In this document: one piece after another, positions 1-7,017 of the stretch | Numbering within the stretch: position 1 is the first letter of the stretch | Layout of the letters: each line of letters starts with the position of its first letter | The notes under the pieces: generated by a model | Database searches by the model: none | Seen by the model: the letters and a program-made list of their open reading frames with translations, nothing else | What the model was told of the DNA's origin: nothing | Position numbers and translations under genes: made by a program | Origin: Paracoccaceae bacterium | GTDB taxonomy: Bacteria; Pseudomonadota; Alphaproteobacteria; Rhodobacterales; Rhodobacteraceae | Reading direction: 5' to 3' | DNA: 12,507 bases | Assembly (NCBI GenBank): GCA_021648225.1 | Contig: JAKITE010000086.1 | Coordinates: 1 to 12,507 of the forward strand

Positions 1-1378
1 GCCCGATCATGTTTTCCGGCCGCACCACACGGTCAAAGGTTTCTGCATCGACGAACCCCAATGCAATGGCCTCCTCCTTAAGCGTCGTGCGGTTTTTATG
101 GGCGGTTTTGGCAACTTTGGTGGCGTTGTCATAGCCGATTTCAGGTGCAAGTGCAGTAACCAGCATCAGGCTTTCCCACATCAGTTTTGATATGCGTTCC
201 TCGTCAGCCTCGATGCCTGCCACGCAATTATCGGTAAAGGCCACGGCGCTATCGCCTAGCAGTTGAATGGATTGCAGCACGTTATAGGCCATCATCGGTT
301 TATAGACATTCAGCTCAAAATGCCCTTGGGAGCCGGCAAAACCGACCGCTGCGTCATTGCCCATGACTTGGGCGCAAACCTGCGTTATCGCCTCAACCTG
401 AGTGGGATTAACCTTGCCGGGCATGATCGAGCTGCCCGGTTCATTTTCCGGCAGCATCAATTCGCCAAGCCCACAGCGCGGGCCGGAACCCAGCAGGCGA
501 ATATCATTGGCGATTTTGAAAATACTTGCAGCCACGGTTTTTAGCGCGCCGGAGATTTCAACAAGCGCGTCATGGGCGGCCAATGCCTCGAATTTATTTG
601 GCGCGGTCACGAATGGCAGGCCAGTGATTTCAGCCATATTTGCTGCCACCATTTCAGCCCAGCCTTTTTGGGTATTCAGCCCCGTGCCAACAGCCGTGCC
701 GCCCTGTGCTAGCGGGTAAATGTTTTTCAGCGCGTGGCGCACCCGCGCAATGCCTTGTTCAACCTGAAACGCATAACCGCCAAATTCCTGGCCCAAGGTC
801 AGCGGCGTGGCATCCTGCGTATGGGTGCGGCCGATTTTGATTATGTCTTTGAAATCATCAGCCTTTGCGGCCAGTGCGTTATGCAGCTTTTCCAACCCCG
901 GCAGCAAAATATCATGGGCGGAAACCGCCACGGCGATATGCATGGCGGTCGGGAATGTATCATTGGAAGACTGCCCCATATTGCAATGATCATTGGGATG
1001 CACAGGGGTTTTGGAGCCGATAACCCCGCCCAGCATTTCAATAGCGCGATTGGCGATCACCTCGTTTGCGTTCATGTTGGATTGGGTGCCAGACCCCGTC
1101 TGCCAAACCACCAGCGGGAAATTATCATCCCATTTGCCGTCAATAACTTCACCAGCAGCATCAACAATGGCATTGCCGAGTTTTACATCCAGATTGCCCA
1201 GCGTCATATTCGCCTGCGCGCAGGCTTTTTTTACCACGCCAAGCCCGCGCACAATTGCGATGGGCTGTTTTTCCCAGCCAATCGGAAAATTCATCAGGCT
1301 GCGCTGGGTTTGCGCGCCCCAATATTTGTCAGAGGGCACTTCTAAGGGGCCAAAGCTGTCGGTCTCGGTGCGGGTCAT
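1..1378 (-). CDS. fumC: Class II fumarate hydratase (fumarase C), 3' end cut by window edge
   Basis: Fumarase C reversibly hydrates fumarate to L-malate in the TCA cycle; the class II enzyme is an iron-independent cytosolic homotetramer. The start at 1378 gives MTRTETDSFGPLEVPSDKYW, the usual N-terminus, and AAAGGA lies 8 bases upstream of the ATG. Family motifs seen in order are GQSSNDTFPTA (near residue 135), GRTHTQDATPL (near 185, containing the conserved His) and the fumarase/aspartase signature GSSIMPGKVNPTQVEA (near 314, containing the catalytic-loop Ser). These positions match E. coli FumC closely. About 459 codons are visible, ending in RPENMIG, so only a few C-terminal residues should be missing. 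No frame breaks are seen. The gene lies 17 bases downstream of sspB on the same strand and is probably cotranscribed with it. Class II aspartase is a related family, but the N-terminus and the overall pattern favour fumarase. Confidence 0.97.
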   Translation of the reverse strand, partial: MTRTETDSFGPLEVPSDKYWGAQTQRSLMNFPIGWEKQPIAIVRGLGVVKKACAQANMTLGNLDVKLGNAIVDAAGEVIDGKWDDNFPLVVWQTGSGTQSNMNANEVIANRAIEMLGGVIGSKTPVHPNDHCNMGQSSNDTFPTAMHIAVAVSAHDILLPGLEKLHNALAAKADDFKDIIKIGRTHTQDATPLTLGQEFGGYAFQVEQGIARVRHALKNIYPLAQGGTAVGTGLNTQKGWAEMVAANMAEITGLPFVTAPNKFEALAAHDALVEISGALKTVAASIFKIANDIRLLGSGPRCGLGELMLPENEPGSSIMPGKVNPTQVEAITQVCAQVMGNDAAVGFAGSQGHFELNVYKPMMAYNVLQSIQLLGDSAVAFTDNCVAGIEADEERISKLMWESLMLVTALAPEIGYDNATKVAKTAHKNRTTLKEEAIALGFVDAETFDRVVRPENMIG

Positions 1379-1395
1379 GGGTTTGGTCCTTTGGG

Positions 1396-1872
1396 TTATT
1401 TTTTGCGAAATGTGTCAAGGCTGACAACATCGGCATCTTTGGTTATTTCTTCAATCGCCTCGTCAGCCACGACCTCTTTTGGCGAAGATTTTGTTGGCAT
1501 CGCATCAAAACGTAGGCCAAAATCGGCTGATGGGTCAGCAAATGCGGTGATAGCATCAAACGGAATCACCATTGGTTCCGGTGTGTTGTTGAAATTAAGC
1601 GTGATGGTGAATCGGTCGGACATTATCGCCAGATTATCAAACCATTCTTGCAAAACGATGGTCATTTCATCGGGGAATTTTTGTTTTAGCCACGGCGCCA
1701 GATCAACCCCCGCATGGCCGGTTTTGAAGGTGATGAAAAAATGATGCGCGCCTGGCAGGCCGGTTTCCGCGACCTCTTCCAGCAAGCCTTTCACCATGTT
1801 TTTCATGGCCACCTGCATCAGGGCATTCATTTCTGATTGCATGCGTTGCTTATAATCAATGGTGGCGGTCAT
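1396..1872 (-). CDS. sspB: SspB, ClpXP protease adaptor (alphaproteobacterial type)
   Basis: SspB delivers ssrA-tagged polypeptides from stalled ribosomes, and some other substrates, to the ClpXP protease in the cytosol. The 158-residue product begins MTATIDYKQRMQSEMN. It has the compact SspB fold region (about residues 5-110, including HHFFITFKTGHAGVD and LQEWFDNLAI) and a variable acidic linker. It ends in a short conserved tail, VVSLDTFRKK, where SspB proteins carry their ClpX-binding segment. An ATG nine bases upstream (1881) is also open, but the AAAGG ribosome binding site touches that codon directly, whereas it is about 8 bases from the ATG at 1872, so I chose 1872. The gene is followed by fumC after 17 bases, an arrangement I recall from Rhodobacteraceae. 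The alphaproteobacterial SspB is divergent in sequence from the E. coli protein but has the same role (known for the Caulobacter protein). Confidence 0.9.
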   Translation of the reverse strand: MTATIDYKQRMQSEMNALMQVAMKNMVKGLLEEVAETGLPGAHHFFITFKTGHAGVDLAPWLKQKFPDEMTIVLQEWFDNLAIMSDRFTITLNFNNTPEPMVIPFDAITAFADPSADFGLRFDAMPTKSSPKEVVADEAIEEITKDADVVSLDTFRKK

Positions 1873-1893
1873 TTGCGGCATCCTTTGTGGTTG

Positions 1894-2067
1894 GGGTATT
1901 GATAGACAGTTCCATGGCCGGACAAAAGCGCAAATTTACCATCAATCGTAAATGGAATGCGGGTATTGATGATTTACCCCTGTGATGGATTTTGGGTTTT
2001 TATCATCCTAAAGCCATGAATTTCTTGCAAATAATCCTGACCCGGCTGTATAAACCTGAGTATTGAT
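1894..2067. repeat. Three copies of GRGTATTGAT in the sspB / lysine-rich gene intergenic region
   Basis: The ten-base word GGGTATTGAT occurs at 1894-1903 and 1961-1970, and GAGTATTGAT occurs at 2058-2067. All are on the plus strand and lie between the divergent sspB and the lysine-rich protein gene. An inverted ATCAAT lies at 1941-1946. The last copy sits just upstream of the ribosome binding site at 2073-2078, close to the predicted transcription start. Spacings are 67 and 97 bases. This could be a regulator binding site in several copies or chance in AT-rich DNA. No known regulator is assigned. Confidence 0.35.
2025..2054 (+). promoter_or_regulatory. Candidate sigma-70 promoter for the lysine-rich protein gene
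   Basis: TTGCAA at 2025-2030 (four of six bases of the -35 consensus) and TATAAA at 2049-2054 (five of six of the -10 consensus) are separated by 18 bases. Transcription would start near 2061, leaving a leader of about 25 bases that contains AAGGAG. The rest of the 1873-2084 gap shows no gene. Confidence 0.5.
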
Positions 2068-2084
2068 TGTTTAAGGAGTTCACG

Positions 2085-2846
2085 ATGGCCGGGATTCGTC
2101 CCTCAGATTTGCAAATTAGCTGCCCTGCCGAGCTTAAGAATGCCCATTGGCAAAAGGCCAAAGGCAAGGTTGGAAAGCTGATTAAAACCGGCCTCGGGGC
2201 CGAGCTGAAAAAGCTTGAAATCATGTTGAAAAAGGTTGATTTGGCCAAGCTGGATCCAGCCAGCAGCCCTTCAAAATCGCTGGTGGAATTGACCAAAAAA
2301 ATCGTTCTGGCCAAAAAGGAATATGCCACAAAGGTTGAACCCTTGCGTAAACAGCTTGGCGTTATTCGCACCAAAGCTGATGAGGCTGAAAAAAAGATGA
2401 AATCCACCCCGATGGGGGCAAATGCCGCCAAAGCCGCCATGGCGGTTGGCAAAGCAGCGGATTTTTATATGGTGGCCTGCAAAAGCCTTGATATGATTGG
2501 CTCGGTCGAAAAGGTTAAGCTGGATATTGCCAAAAAAAACGCGCTGGCGGAAAAGCTGCTTAAAGGGTCTTTGGCTAAATTTGCCGCCGGCGCAAAGGTA
2601 TTTCTAGCAGACCCGACCGAGGCGTCATGGGGTAAAAATATTAAACAACAAGGCCGCAGTGTTTCGAATTCATTGGCGCAGTTGCAAAACTATCGGGCAA
2701 AATTCTGGAAAAACTTCGAGAAATTCAAAGGTTTTGATACCGGCACGTTAAAAATTGCCAAAGACCCGGAATTTGCCAAAAAATCCAGCTTTATTGTTAA
2801 AAAAGCCATTGAGCAGATCAAACAGATCGCAGCATTCAAAGGTTAG
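2085..2846 (+). CDS. Lysine-rich hypothetical protein, mostly helical
   Basis: I do not recognise this family. The start at 2085 is set by AAGGAG six bases upstream; a TTG further upstream at 2067 is also open but lacks such a site. The product has 253 residues, begins MAGIRPSDLQISCPAEL and has no signal peptide or membrane segment. By hand count about 47 residues are lysine (roughly 18%), spread over the whole length, so the protein is strongly basic. Runs of charged and aliphatic residues (about residues 17-60 and 70-110) suggest amphipathic helices or coiled coil. The middle (about 105-150) is Ala-rich, and the C-terminal third contains aromatic residues (NYRAKFWKNFEKFKGF). Two cysteines are present. 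The gene stands alone, divergent from sspB and convergent with leuB, and has its own promoter-like sequence and terminator hairpin. Its composition would allow nucleic-acid or acidic-surface binding, but that is only inference. An antisense frame at 2003-2452 is taken as a shadow. Confidence 0.8.
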   Translation: MAGIRPSDLQISCPAELKNAHWQKAKGKVGKLIKTGLGAELKKLEIMLKKVDLAKLDPASSPSKSLVELTKKIVLAKKEYATKVEPLRKQLGVIRTKADEAEKKMKSTPMGANAAKAAMAVGKAADFYMVACKSLDMIGSVEKVKLDIAKKNALAEKLLKGSLAKFAAGAKVFLADPTEASWGKNIKQQGRSVSNSLAQLQNYRAKFWKNFEKFKGFDTGTLKIAKDPEFAKKSSFIVKKAIEQIKQIAAFKG

Positions 2847-2866
2847 GGCCGCGCAAGGCGCAGCCC
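2846..2866. terminator. GC-rich hairpin between convergent genes (probable bidirectional terminator)
   Basis: GGGC (2846-2849) pairs with GCCC (2863-2866) and GCGC (2851-2854) pairs with GCGC (2858-2861). There is one C/A mismatch between the two stem blocks and a three-base AAG loop. The hairpin lies directly after the stop of the lysine-rich gene and 7 bases past the end of leuB on the other strand. No long T run follows on either side (CGTTTGG on plus, CTAACCTTT on minus), so its efficiency is uncertain. Confidence 0.55.
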
Positions 2867-2873
2867 CGTTTGG

Positions 2874-3983
2874 TTACAGGCTGGCATCCAGTGCTGCAAT
2901 AATCACATCGCCCATTTCAGTGGTTGATATTGGCGAACCGCCCTCTGGTCCCAGCAAATCAGCGGTGCGTGCACCATTGGCCAGCACGGTTTCAATGGCG
3001 TTTTCCAGCCGTGTGGCCTCATCCCCGTTATCAAACGAATAGCGCAGCGCCATGGCAAATGACAGGATACAGGCAATCGGGTTGGCCTTGCCTTGGCCGG
3101 TAATATCAGGGGCCGAACCATGCACCGGTTCATACATCGCCTTTGGCCGGCCATTTTCCATTGGCACGCCAAGACTGGCGGATGGCAACATGCCAAGGCT
3201 GCCGGTCAACATGGCCGCGCAATCGGACAGAATATCGCCAAACAGGTTGTCGGTAACAATCACATCAAACTGTTTGGGCCAGCGCACCAGTTGCATGGCG
3301 CCGTTATCCGCATACATATGGCTTAGCTCCACATCAGGATATTCGTTTTGGTGCACCCATGTGACTTCTTCGCGCCACAGGATACCGCTTTCCATCACAT
3401 TGGCTTTTTCCATCGAACAAACCTTGTTGCCGCGTTTGCGGGCCAGTTCAAAAGCCGAGCGCGCCACGCGGCGAATCTCATTAGTGGTATAACGCTGGGT
3501 GTTGATGCCCACCCGCTGCCCGTCAGGCAGATCGGATATGCCGCGCGGTTCACCAAAATAGGAACCCGAGGTCAGTTCGCGCACGATCATAATATCTAGC
3601 CCCGAAACCACGTCTTTTTTCAGGGATGAAAAATCCGCCAAAGCGTCAAAACACTGGGCGGGGCGCAAATTTGCAAACAGGTCCATTTCTTTGCGCAGCC
3701 GCAACAAGCCGCGTTCGGGTTTTACGGAAAAATCAAGGTCATCATAAGCAGGGCCGCCAACTGCGCCCAGCAAGACCGCGTCAACCGATTGGGCCTTGGC
3801 CATGGTTGCATCGGTTAGGGGCGTGCCATGGGCATCATATGCCGCGCCGCCGACCAGATCTTCCGACAGGTCAAAATTCAGATCGCGATTTTTGCCAAAC
3901 CAGCCAATAACCTTGCGCACTTCAGCCATAACTTCGGGGCCGATGCCGTCACCGGGCAGAATAAGAATTGAGGGGTTTGCCAT
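2874..3983 (-). CDS. leuB: 3-isopropylmalate dehydrogenase
   Basis: LeuB oxidises and decarboxylates 3-isopropylmalate to 2-ketoisocaproate with NAD+, the step before transamination to leucine. The 369-residue product has the usual family length. It shows GDGIGPEV near the N-terminus, the substrate-binding arginine region ERGLLRLRKEMDLFANLRPA (about 91-110), MIVRELTSGSYFGEPRG, and the metal-binding aspartates in MYADNGAMQLV and DNLFGDILSD. The NAD-binding loop is EPVHGSAPDITGQGKANP. The start is supported by AAGGAG seven bases upstream of the ATG. The gene is separated from leuC and leuD by four other genes, including a divergent regulator/epimerase pair. It follows the LysR gene by 57 bases, so it could be read through from it. 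The only own-promoter candidate I see (TTGACC and TATACC, 15 bases apart) is poorly spaced. Tartrate and isocitrate dehydrogenases are relatives, but the motifs and the leu neighbourhood support LeuB. Confidence 0.97.
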   Translation of the reverse strand: MANPSILILPGDGIGPEVMAEVRKVIGWFGKNRDLNFDLSEDLVGGAAYDAHGTPLTDATMAKAQSVDAVLLGAVGGPAYDDLDFSVKPERGLLRLRKEMDLFANLRPAQCFDALADFSSLKKDVVSGLDIMIVRELTSGSYFGEPRGISDLPDGQRVGINTQRYTTNEIRRVARSAFELARKRGNKVCSMEKANVMESGILWREEVTWVHQNEYPDVELSHMYADNGAMQLVRWPKQFDVIVTDNLFGDILSDCAAMLTGSLGMLPSASLGVPMENGRPKAMYEPVHGSAPDITGQGKANPIACILSFAMALRYSFDNGDEATRLENAIETVLANGARTADLLGPEGGSPISTTEMGDVIIAALDASL

Positions 3984-4040
3984 TGCGCTGCTCCTTGAAA
4001 AATACGTTCATAAATGCGGTATATTGTTCAGCCCGAAGGG

Positions 4041-4934
4041 TCAAGCATCGGTCAGTTTTCTGATGGCATTTGCCAGCATATCATAGACAATACGAATGCG
4101 CGGCGTGTTTCGCAGCGCGTTTGGCGCGGCCAGCCAAACCGGCAATGGCTCAATTCTGGCTTGGGGCAAAACCTGAATAATATCGGGGTCTTGCAGTGCC
4201 AATCTGGTCTGGGTTGCGCCAATGCCACATCCGGCGCGCACCAGCTCCCAAAAGATGGCTTGTTGATCACAGCGGATTTTGAAGGTTTTTTGATCCGCCT
4301 GAATTCCGAGGCTTTTCATGCCATCAATAATCAGGGTGTTTTGGTCAAACCCGACAAAATCATGATCGGTAAAATCCTGCAAGTTTTGCGGTATGCCACG
4401 TTTTTCAAGATAATTGCGATGGGCAAACAGCCCCATCGAAAAAGCCCCCAGTTTTTTGGCGATAATGTCGCCTTGGCTGGGTTGATACATGCGAATGGCG
4501 ATATCTGCCTCGCGAAACAAAAGGTTTTCGCTGGCGTCATTGGGCAGTAAAATCAGCTCTATATTCGGTTCTGCTGCATGAATATCAGCCAGAATATTGG
4601 GCAAATAATGGTGCGAAATCAATACCGGCGCGGTAATGCGAACCTCGCCCTCCAGCGATCGGGATTGGCCCGCTGCCTCCAGAGCGATTTGCGCCGCTGC
4701 TGCGTGCATTTTTTGGGCATGGGTCAGCAGCCTTGCGCCGGTTTCGTTCAATATCAACCCGCGCGATTGCCGGATAAAAAGCGGTAAGCCAAGCGCGGAT
4801 TCAATAGCTTTGATTTGACGACCAACCGTTGGCTGGCTCTGTCCGGTTTTTCGCGCAGCCGCAGATAAGGAACCGGTTTCGGCAACCGCCAAAAACACCT
4901 GCACCAAAGACCAGTCGAGATTGCGTACATCCAT
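4041..4934 (-). CDS. LysR-family transcriptional regulator
   Basis: This is a 297-residue DNA-binding regulator of normal LysR length. The N-terminal winged helix-turn-helix spans about residues 8-67, with SLSAAARKTGQSQPTVGRQI as the recognition helix region and the usual ALGLPLFIRQSRGLILNETG following it. A linker helix comes next, and the effector-binding domain (about 93-290) begins at EGEVRITAP. The ATG at 4934 has no good ribosome binding site, so translation may be weak or differently initiated. The gene is transcribed away from an NAD(P)-binding epimerase, with 87 bases between the two starts. LysR proteins commonly repress themselves and activate the divergent neighbour, so that gene is the likely target; leuB, 57 bases downstream, may be cotranscribed. 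The effector cannot be told from the sequence. Confidence 0.93.
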   Translation of the reverse strand: MDVRNLDWSLVQVFLAVAETGSLSAAARKTGQSQPTVGRQIKAIESALGLPLFIRQSRGLILNETGARLLTHAQKMHAAAAQIALEAAGQSRSLEGEVRITAPVLISHHYLPNILADIHAAEPNIELILLPNDASENLLFREADIAIRMYQPSQGDIIAKKLGAFSMGLFAHRNYLEKRGIPQNLQDFTDHDFVGFDQNTLIIDGMKSLGIQADQKTFKIRCDQQAIFWELVRAGCGIGATQTRLALQDPDIIQVLPQARIEPLPVWLAAPNALRNTPRIRIVYDMLANAIRKLTDA

Positions 4935-4941
4935 ACATCAA

Positions 4942-4979
4942 TGAATAGCATATCGTTGGATTTAGGCAATTCCTATTCA
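4942..4979. promoter_or_regulatory. Candidate LysR operator: T-N11-A box within a larger inverted repeat
   Basis: TAGG-N5-CCTA at 4963-4975 is an inverted repeat that fits the T-N11-A pattern of LysR boxes exactly. Its right arm overlaps the right arm of a wider 7-base inverted repeat, TGAATAG (4942-4948) and CTATTCA (4973-4979). The site lies between the divergent LysR and epimerase genes and is centred about 35 bases upstream of the transcription start implied by the TATATT at 4992-4997. This is the usual position for LysR action. Confidence 0.55.
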
Positions 4980-4991
4980 GTAATGGATGGA

Positions 4992-4997
4992 TATATT
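4992..4997 (+). promoter_or_regulatory. Candidate -10 element of the epimerase gene
   Basis: TATATT lies about 25 bases before the chosen start codon. No good -35 sequence sits at the right distance; the T-N11-A box occupies that place instead. That would fit an activator-dependent promoter, but the assignment rests on one short element. Confidence 0.35.
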
Positions 4998-5021
4998 TAC
5001 CTCAGGAAAAAGGAAATGATT

Positions 5022-5924
5022 ATGGAAAGCACGGTTTTAATTCTTGGAGCATCAGGAAAATTTGGCGGGCATTGTGGGCGGGCTTTTGAAATGGCTGGCT
5101 GGAATGTGCATAATTTTCAGCGCGGAAAACAAAATATGATTGATGCCGCGCAGGGTGCGGATGTCATTGTTAACGGGCTAAACCCGCCAAATTATCAAAA
5201 CTGGGCTACGGCCCTGCCCGCCATTACCAAACAGTTGATCACAGCCGCCAAATCCAGCGGAGCCACTATTTTGCAACCGGGCAATGTGTATAATTTTGGC
5301 AATACCGCCGGGGTTTGGAATGAATCTACGCCGCAATCCGCCCAAACCAAAAAAGGCCGGGTTCGGATTGATATTGAAAATATGCTGCGGGATGCAGCCC
5401 AAAATGCCGGTGTGCAAACCATTATTCTGCGCGCCGGAGATTTTATTGACGATACCGATAGCAACAACTGGTTTGATATTACAATTGCGGCCAAACTGGA
5501 AAAAGGCCGGTTTAATTACCCCGGCAACGCCGATATTTCCCACGCTTGGGCCTATTTGCCCGATCTGGCCCGTGCGGCGGTTTTGTTGGCGGAAAAACGC
5601 AAGAAATCGGCTATGTTTGAGGACATTCCCTTTGGCGGTTATACCTTGACGGGTCGTCAGATCATGGGTCATTTTTCGGCTGCTATTGGCCAGAACCTGA
5701 CCCTGAAAGGGTTTCCCTGGTCATTCATGCGCATGGCGTCGCCTTTTTGGCCGCTGGCAAGGGAATTGCTGGAAATGCGCTATTTGTGGGAAACCGAACA
5801 TGCGCTGGATAACGCGCGTTTTGCCAGCCTACTGCCGGATTTTGAGCCAACACCGGTTGCTACAGCCCTGCGAAATTCCATCAAATGGAAAACCGATCAA
5901 ATGCCAAGCATCAAGGCAGGCTGA
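5022..5924 (+). CDS. NAD(P)-binding Rossmann-fold epimerase/dehydratase-like protein
   Basis: The 300-residue product starts MESTVLILGASGKFGGHCG. The dinucleotide-binding glycine motif GxxGxxG is at residues 9-15, followed by the beta-alpha-beta unit of an extended or atypical short-chain dehydrogenase. ADVIVNGLNPP (about 46-56) and ILQPGNVYNFG (about 84-94) sit where NAD-dependent epimerases carry strand 4 and the active-site strand, and ILRAGDFID follows near 137-145. A clear YxxxK catalytic pair is not obvious, so the exact chemistry (epimerase, reductase or dehydratase) is open. The ATG at 5022 is preferred because AGGAA lies six bases upstream; ATG codons at 5016 and 4941 are also in frame, but the 4941 start would place coding sequence over the operator. 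The gene is divergent from the LysR gene, its likely regulator. Its end overlaps the convergent EEP gene by 14 bases. Confidence 0.85.
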   Translation: MESTVLILGASGKFGGHCGRAFEMAGWNVHNFQRGKQNMIDAAQGADVIVNGLNPPNYQNWATALPAITKQLITAAKSSGATILQPGNVYNFGNTAGVWNESTPQSAQTKKGRVRIDIENMLRDAAQNAGVQTIILRAGDFIDDTDSNNWFDITIAAKLEKGRFNYPGNADISHAWAYLPDLARAAVLLAEKRKKSAMFEDIPFGGYTLTGRQIMGHFSAAIGQNLTLKGFPWSFMRMASPFWPLARELLEMRYLWETEHALDNARFASLLPDFEPTPVATALRNSIKWKTDQMPSIKAG

Positions 5925-7017
5925 CGTCTACCCAAACCAGGCGATGCGCGGTTTGGCTGGCTTCTATCATCTCAAAAAGCGGGTCTTCGGGTTCGGGCCA
6001 GAATACGCCAGAGCCAAGGACCGTTAGATTACTGGAAGGCAATACATAATCGACCCGCAGGTTGCCAACTTCGCTATCAGCCCAATCAGCGGTATCGGTG
6101 GCGGGATTGCCGGATTGTTGCAAATTTATACCCCCCTGATCATTGCTTGCCCGAATAGCGCCCAGTGAACTTGGCGCGGGGTCAACCACGCGTGCATGAT
6201 TAAGCAGGGTATTTATGGCAAACCCCAACCCTTCGCCATCTTGAGGGTCAGCATTAAAATCTGCCAGAATAACAAAATAAGCGGTTTGCGGGATAGATTG
6301 GCTGATGTAATTCCCCCAAAAAGCCACTTCGGCGTCATTTCGCAAACCGTTCCGGTTTTCGGGTCCGTCAAAAACAGGCGGCGTGGCATGGGATGCCAAT
6401 ACCCGAACCTCCTGCCCTAGTGGCAGATCAATCACCACATCCCAGAAATTTTTTGATGCCAGCCGATAATTTTGCCACACCTCGGCTGCAAAGAAATCCG
6501 ACCCGTCGGGGTTTTTTGGCGGGGTCGGGTTGGGTAAATCACGCCAAAGAAAATCTGCATAGGTTTGGCTTTTGGATGCATCAATCGGATATTTTGATAG
6601 CAACACCATGCTTTCAAATCCCGGAAAAAGCCCAAACCCCCAATTATCGGCCCAATCACCAGACCAGCCATCGCTGTTCAGGTCTAGGCCCGATGGAAAA
6701 CCGGAATTGCCCTCGGGCGCAAAGAAATAGGGGTAATTAACACCGGTTTCAGACTCGATAACCTCGATAAATGCCTGCACAGCAAGGTTTCGGTAATCTG
6801 TATCAAAATTGGTTAACAGCAAAATGTCCGGTGCGGTTTCAGCAATGATTGCCGCCAAAGCCAGAATATCTTTGTCATCAGATCGAATATCCTTCAGCAA
6901 TTCCCCCGGACCATCGCGCCCCAGCCCGACATTAAAGCTGGCCAAGCGCAACTGATCCTGCGCCGCAAGCGCGCCGCTCGTTAGGCAAAAAACCAGTAAA
7001 AAAGGATAGATTCTCAC
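5911..7017 (-). CDS. Exported endonuclease/exonuclease/phosphatase (EEP) fold protein with altered active-site residues
   Basis: The 368-residue product begins MRIYPFLLVFCLTSGALA, a typical Sec signal peptide with a likely cut after residue 18, so it should act in the periplasm or outside the cell. The mature part follows the EEP (DNase I/exonuclease III-like) order: RLASFNVG (Asn29), PDILLLTNFDTDY (64-75), ASHATPPV with His210, ILADFNADP with Asp253 and Asn255, RVDYVLP with Asp323, and TAHRLVWVD with His358. Two canonical residues differ: the metal-binding Glu expected in the LQE/NEF motif is Asn70, and the Asp of the terminal SDH motif is Ala357. Activity is therefore uncertain. The substrate (nucleic acid, phosphoester or phytate) cannot be told. 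The GTG start overlaps the stop of the membrane-protein gene by four bases (GTGA), implying translational coupling. The 3' end overlaps the convergent epimerase gene. Confidence 0.87.
   Translation of the reverse strand: MRIYPFLLVFCLTSGALAAQDQLRLASFNVGLGRDGPGELLKDIRSDDKDILALAAIIAETAPDILLLTNFDTDYRNLAVQAFIEVIESETGVNYPYFFAPEGNSGFPSGLDLNSDGWSGDWADNWGFGLFPGFESMVLLSKYPIDASKSQTYADFLWRDLPNPTPPKNPDGSDFFAAEVWQNYRLASKNFWDVVIDLPLGQEVRVLASHATPPVFDGPENRNGLRNDAEVAFWGNYISQSIPQTAYFVILADFNADPQDGEGLGFAINTLLNHARVVDPAPSSLGAIRASNDQGGINLQQSGNPATDTADWADSEVGNLRVDYVLPSSNLTVLGSGVFWPEPEDPLFEMIEASQTAHRLVWVDVSLP

Noticed and set aside
734..1345. 203-codon open frame on the plus strand inside fumC
   Set aside because: It is antisense to a complete set of fumarase motifs, the translation resembles no protein family, and there is no ribosome binding site.
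2003..2452. 149-codon minus-strand frame over the lysine-rich gene
   Set aside because: The plus-strand frame is longer and has a good ribosome binding site and promoter. The minus frame is rich in Ser, Phe and Leu, as expected opposite Lys, Glu and Ala codons.
4028..4042. CCCGAAGGG palindrome-like sequence after the LysR gene as a terminator
   Set aside because: The stem is only two or three bases and no T run follows, so it does not support a terminator call.
4941..5021. Upstream start for the epimerase gene at 4941
   Set aside because: It would put coding sequence across the probable operator and promoter, and the extra residues precede the normal Rossmann-fold start; the ATG at 5022 has a well-spaced AGGAA.
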